DNA of 10,057 bases from Spirochaetes bacterium RIFOXYC1_FULL_54_7. GTDB lineage: Bacteria; Spirochaetota; Spirochaetia; Treponematales; UBA12059. Both the position numbers and the translations under genes were made by a program. This document shows positions 7,516 through 10,057 of this stretch, piece by piece (the stretch's first letter is position 1; the number at the start of each line of letters is the position of its first letter). The notes below the pieces were generated by a model, which worked only from the letters and a program-made list of their open reading frames with translations, was not told the origin of the DNA and did not search any database. The DNA is taken from contig MIBM01000145.1 of NCBI GenBank assembly GCA_001830645.1, positions 1 through 10,057 on the forward strand. The letters run 5' to 3'.

Positions 7516-7583
7516 CATCACTATGATATGATAGGACAGACTGACTCGGTGTGCGCGTGCAGCTGATTCCCGGAGGAGCAATC

Positions 7584-8279
7584 ATGGAGATCCATAATCT
7601 CATGGAAGATCTTGTGTTGGATACGGTCAATGAGCTTTTCGACTCCAAAGAGAAGGGGAGTGCCGGTTCCTGGTGCACCTGTGGGCAATGCCGCCAGGAT
7701 GTAGCCTGTTTTGTACTGAACCGGCTTAAACCGGAGTATGTTGTTTCCGGTCGTGGAGTGGCGTACGTAGAGCAGGATTATGGGGAGAAGTTGCAGAGAA
7801 TTGCAGATGTGGTGTCCATGGTCCGGGAAGGCTGGAGCAAAGTAAATGCCAGCAAGCGTCCAAACCATCCCCATAATCCTTCGGTAGACGAGCAGGCAGA
7901 GATCCCGGGACCTGTATTCAATCTGCCTCCCATAATGGGTCGACTATTCAATGGATCCAATTTCGAACCAATCTCCAACATAGCCATCAAGTTGTATGAC
8001 GGCGATGCCTTGGTCCCCATGATGGACTCAAACTGGCAGAATCCCTGTTCCATTGTCGAACATACCGCTGGCACCTTCATCTTCTGGCCCCATCCTGTCT
8101 CTTGCACCACCTTGGGCGAGTCCAGATTGTTTTCTTATGAAATCAAGGCCGAGATTCAAGGGTTTGAGGATCTAAGCCATTTTGTGGAACTTGAAGTCAC
8201 CTCAGCTGCTACGGCATGCTTGCAGTTTTCAATGCATGCGGTCCATCATCTCGCGGATCTGACTGTTTTTCCAAAATAG
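7584..8279 (+). CDS. ComFB-domain protein with an extra C-terminal domain
   Basis: A 231-residue cytoplasmic protein. The ATG at 7584 follows GGAGGAG (7572-7578) by five bases, the strongest ribosome binding site in the window, so an in-frame GTG at 7551 is rejected. Residues 1-85 match the ComFB (late competence) family: MEIHNLMEDLVLDTV at the start, the cysteine motif CTCGQC (31-36), then DVACFVLNRLKPEYVVSGRG (39-58). ComFB proteins are usually about as long as this domain alone; here a Pro/Asn-rich linker (about 90-115) leads to a second part (about 116-231) with alternating strands, such as NIAIKLYDG and GTFIFWPHP, that I cannot assign. It may be a beta-sandwich of the carboxypeptidase-regulatory type. 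ComFB is an accessory gene of the Bacillus comF operon, and cyanobacterial members have been reported to bind c-di-GMP. No other competence gene lies here, so the role is more likely signalling than DNA uptake. Confidence 0.85.
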   Translation: MEIHNLMEDLVLDTVNELFDSKEKGSAGSWCTCGQCRQDVACFVLNRLKPEYVVSGRGVAYVEQDYGEKLQRIADVVSMVREGWSKVNASKRPNHPHNPSVDEQAEIPGPVFNLPPIMGRLFNGSNFEPISNIAIKLYDGDALVPMMDSNWQNPCSIVEHTAGTFIFWPHPVSCTTLGESRLFSYEIKAEIQGFEDLSHFVELEVTSAATACLQFSMHAVHHLADLTVFPK

Positions 8280-8303
8280 AGGCTTGTTTCTGTCTAATGA
8301 AAG

Positions 8304-8552
8304 CTAGCTAAACCGGATTAAATCCACCAACTCCGAGGCTGGCACCAGCTCCAGGTAATGCAGGGAGTCGGAGCTGCCACGCTCTTCAATCTTGCGTATC
8401 CTGAAAACCCTATAGGCTATCATTCTCGGACTAGGTGGAGGCATTGGCAAAGGGTTGCCATTCATGTCCACCAGTTCAGCCAGGCGCAGGCTCCGCTGCG
8501 TTTCCTGCCTGTCTCCATCCGGAAATACCAGCCAGCTTGTTTCCATGTGCAT
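8304..8552 (-). CDS. Small conserved-looking hypothetical protein
   Basis: An 82-residue protein (80 if the second ATG at 8546 is used). I do not recognise a family. It reads like a real gene, with a strand-rich start (METSWLVFPDGD), a proline-rich turn LPMPPPSPR (35-43), a basic strand AYRVFRIRKIEERG (46-59) and a helical acidic end (LELVPASELVDLI). There are no cysteines, membrane segments or signal peptide. The overlapping plus-strand frames are proline- and tryptophan-rich without domain character, which favours this strand. It converges on the ComFB gene with 24 bp between them and is divergent from mraZ. No clear ribosome binding site precedes either ATG. Confidence 0.6.
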   Translation of the reverse strand: MHMETSWLVFPDGDRQETQRSLRLAELVDMNGNPLPMPPPSPRMIAYRVFRIRKIEERGSSDSLHYLELVPASELVDLIRFS

Positions 8553-8558
8553 GGCCGG

Positions 8559-8587
8559 ATTCTATCTGGTACAGGCTTGTATCGCAA
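8559..8587 (-). promoter_or_regulatory. Weak candidate promoter for the 82-residue gene
   Basis: On the minus strand TTGCGA (8582-8587), a 17-bp spacer and TAGAAT (8559-8564) have correct spacing. The start of transcription would then fall at or just after the ATG at 8552, giving a leaderless message or favouring the ATG at 8546. That fits the missing ribosome binding site, but the match may be chance. Confidence 0.25.
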
Positions 8588-8684
8588 TCCTCTTATCGGC
8601 CTGATCTGGGCCGGACTGAAATACAATAATCGATAATTACTCAAAACTCTCCATATGAATCTATACAGATTTATAGTAGTTCCC

Positions 8685-8714
8685 ATGAAAATAATTCTGT
8701 CTAGTTGTTTTCAT
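8685..8714. repeat. Inverted repeat in the AT-rich spacer upstream of mraZ
   Basis: ATGAAAA (8685-8691) and TTTTCAT (8708-8714) are perfect 7-bp inverted arms around a 16-bp centre. They end 12 bp before the mraZ -35 box. The spacer 8600-8726 is AT-rich and holds no other gene that I can support. The repeat could be a regulator site, or simply reflect the A/T-rich composition. Confidence 0.35.
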
Positions 8715-8726
8715 ATTATAGGTTCG

Positions 8727-8754
8727 TTGACATTGTGGGTGACTAGGGTAAGAT
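8727..8754 (+). promoter_or_regulatory. mraZ (division cluster) promoter
   Basis: A perfect TTGACA (8727-8732) is followed by a 16-bp spacer and TAAGAT (8749-8754). Transcription would start near 8761, inside the first of the GGGA repeats, which is where a MraZ repressor would be expected to act. It probably drives mraZ, rsmH and later division genes. Confidence 0.7.
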
Positions 8755-8756
8755 AT

Positions 8757-8791
8757 AGGGAAGATGTGGGATAAAGTGGGAAAAAAAGGGA
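8757..8791 (+). promoter_or_regulatory. MraZ operator: four GGGA repeats with 10-bp period
   Basis: AGGGA (8757-8761), TGGGA (8767-8771), TGGGA (8777-8781) and AGGGA (8787-8791) are separated by exactly five bases each. MraZ proteins bind direct repeats of TGGGN with 5-nt spacers upstream of their own gene in E. coli, and repeats of similar type elsewhere. The array begins just after the -10 box and ends nine bases before the mraZ ATG. The last repeat is also the best Shine-Dalgarno sequence for mraZ. Confidence 0.8.
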
Positions 8792-8800
8792 AATAGTGAT

Positions 8801-9244
8801 ATGGACTTGGTAACCGGTGAGTTCAGGAATACCCTCGACGACAAAGGACGCATTTCGTTACCGGCAAAATTGCGCTCCGGTCTGCCAGGAAGCCTGCTCG
8901 TGGTTACCCAGGGTGTGGACAAATGCCTGTGGCTGTTCACTCCCGAGCGATGGACTGCACTTTCCGAGCAACTGTTTGCCGCTACCAGCCTCTTCCATCA
9001 ACAGGCACGCATAATCCAGAGGCGGATCATCGCTCCTGCCCAGGAAGTGGAGATAGATAAGGCTGGGCGCATCGCCATCCCACAGTCACTGAGGGAATAT
9101 GCGGGGCTTTCAAAGGAATGCGTGGTGCTTGGTATTACAAAACGGCTTGAAATCTGGGATGTGGATGGGTACAAGACCTGGATCGAGGCTACGGAAGCAG
9201 AGTTCGAGGCTGCATCCGAGGCCCTGGATATCCAGAACCTGTGA
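8801..9244 (+). CDS. mraZ: Transcriptional regulator MraZ
   Basis: A 147-residue MraZ, the usual size for the family. It has two SpoVT/AbrB-like half-domains, each with the DxxGR signature: DDKGRISLPAKLR (13-25) and DKAGRIAIPQSLR (86-98). MraZ forms ring-shaped oligomers, usually of eight or twelve subunits, which bind phased direct repeats in the promoter of the division and cell-wall cluster and typically repress it. The ATG at 8801 follows AGGGA (8787-8791) by nine bases. The gene is followed after 14 bp by rsmH, the standard order. The operator repeats immediately upstream make autoregulation likely. The acidic helical tail (about 126-147) is normal for the family. Confidence 0.97.
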   Translation: MDLVTGEFRNTLDDKGRISLPAKLRSGLPGSLLVVTQGVDKCLWLFTPERWTALSEQLFAATSLFHQQARIIQRRIIAPAQEVEIDKAGRIAIPQSLREYAGLSKECVVLGITKRLEIWDVDGYKTWIEATEAEFEAASEALDIQNL

Positions 9245-9258
9245 ACGGGGCGAGTGCC

Positions 9259-10057
9259 ATGGACAGCGGTCATGTATCGGTGATGCTTGAAGAAACCCTG
9301 CGGGAGCTTGTGCCCGCAGTCAAGGCGCCTTTGATGGTGGATGCCACCCTGGGCCTTGCGGGGCATTCCGTTGCCTTTCTGGAGCGTTACCCTGAGCTTC
9401 GGCTCATAGGAGTGGATGCGGATCCTGAGGTGCAGGCGATTGCGCGGGCCCGTCTTGTCCCTTATGGGGACAGGGTCCGTTTGGTAAATTCGTTTTTTGA
9501 TGTCTTTTTTAAGGCTTTTCGGGCTGGCGTGGAGGGACCGGCGGATGGCGAGGCTGAATACGGCAGGGATAGGCCGGATATCATCCTGTTTGACTTTGGT
9601 GTATCCATGTATCATTTCCGGGAAGCGAGGAGGGGATTCAGTCTGCAGTCCGATCAGGAACTGGATATGAGGCTGGATACGGGAACTGGGAGGCCCGCCT
9701 CGGAACTTGTAAATGAACTGGAAGTACGCGAACTGGCATCGGTTTTCGAGTGTTATGGGGAAGAGCCCTTTTCATGGAGGATAGCCCAGGCCATCGGTCG
9801 CGAACGGGCTGTTTCTTCCATAGAGAATACCGGTCGTCTTGCCGAAATCGTGAAGGCCGCGGTTCCATCAAAGGCCCGGTATGGACGCATACATCCTGCA
9901 ACCCGGGTTTTCCAGGCCCTGCGCATCGCTGTGAACGATGAGCTTGGCAGGATAGAACGGGCCCTGGATGATGCGATCGAATGCCTGGCCCCTGGTGGTG
10001 TCGTTGGAGCCATCAGCTTCCATTCCCTGGAAGACCGTATCGTGAAGAATATGTTCA
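9259..10057 (+). CDS. rsmH: 16S rRNA m4C1402 methyltransferase RsmH, 5' part (runs off the right edge)
   Basis: The first 266 codons of RsmH (formerly MraW), which uses S-adenosylmethionine to N4-methylate C1402 in the 16S rRNA decoding region. Visible motifs in order are HVSVMLEE (5-12); the SAM-binding VDATLGLAGHS (27-37) and GVDADP (51-56); FDFGVS (111-116); RRGFSL through LDMRLD (124-140); GRIHPATRVFQALRIAVNDEL (209-229); and ISFHSLEDRIVK (252-263). The full protein is usually about 300-340 residues, so perhaps 40-70 remain outside the window. The ATG at 9259 follows a purine-rich GGGGCGAG stretch and lies 14 bp after mraZ, so the two are cotranscribed. Two departures from the common form are visible: GLAG where GAGG is typical at the SAM loop, and VSMYHF where VSSPQ is typical. 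These may be lineage features rather than damage. An extra Gly/Glu/Asp-rich stretch sits at about 90-105. Confidence 0.96.
   Translation, partial: MDSGHVSVMLEETLRELVPAVKAPLMVDATLGLAGHSVAFLERYPELRLIGVDADPEVQAIARARLVPYGDRVRLVNSFFDVFFKAFRAGVEGPADGEAEYGRDRPDIILFDFGVSMYHFREARRGFSLQSDQELDMRLDTGTGRPASELVNELEVRELASVFECYGEEPFSWRIAQAIGRERAVSSIENTGRLAEIVKAAVPSKARYGRIHPATRVFQALRIAVNDELGRIERALDDAIECLAPGGVVGAISFHSLEDRIVKNMF

Noticed and set aside
8998..9615. Minus-strand open frame of 205 codons
   Set aside because: It is antisense to mraZ and rsmH, both of which have unambiguous family motifs.
1..10057. CRISPR array, tRNA, rRNA, insertion sequence or phage genes
   Set aside because: I found no regularly spaced repeats, cloverleaf-like sequence, transposase motifs or terminal inverted repeats on reading both strands.

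Overview
The window looks like chromosomal DNA from a spirochaete, probably a moderate-GC relative of Treponema or Spirochaeta. This is inferred from the mix of genes: a two-lobed PilZ protein, a ComFB-domain protein, a sensor/STAS signalling pair and an alanine/proline-rich lipoprotein, all next to the start of the mraZ-rsmH cell-division cluster. No marker here fixes the species. I see no rRNA, tRNA, CRISPR array, insertion sequence or phage gene.

Layout. Positions 1-2676 (minus strand) carry the first 892 codons of a large protein with TPR-like C-terminal helices; its end lies outside the window. A 267-bp divergent spacer (2677-2943) has a candidate promoter for each direction. Then on the plus strand come a membrane sensor with seven predicted transmembrane segments, a GAF domain and a SpoIIE/PP2C-like domain (2944-4905), and a STAS anti-sigma-factor antagonist (4925-5263), 19 bp apart and probably one operon. 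Facing them on the minus strand are a PilZ protein (5283-6527) and a lipoprotein (6620-7384). A divergent spacer holding an imperfect inverted repeat leads to a plus-strand ComFB-domain protein (7584-8279), which converges on a small minus-strand hypothetical gene (8304-8552). Last comes an AT-rich spacer with a good promoter and four 10-bp-phased GGGA repeats, followed by mraZ (8801-9244) and the 5' part of rsmH (9259 to the end).

How the parts may work together. The sensor and STAS protein look like a partner-switching module, in which a phosphatase normally dephosphorylates the STAS protein to release a sigma factor or another target. Here most of the expected metal-binding aspartates of the PP2C domain are replaced, so the module may work through a pseudophosphatase. 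PilZ proteins are c-di-GMP receptors and ComFB-family proteins have been reported to bind cyclic dinucleotides, so two candidate second-messenger receptors sit within about 3 kb. mraZ and rsmH are the usual first genes of the division and cell-wall cluster, and the repeats upstream match a MraZ autoregulatory operator.

The points most worth a second look are the degenerate phosphatase, the PilZ domain that seems to be split by a GAF-like insert, the ComFB/PilZ neighbourhood, and the four-repeat MraZ operator whose last repeat coincides with the ribosome binding site.
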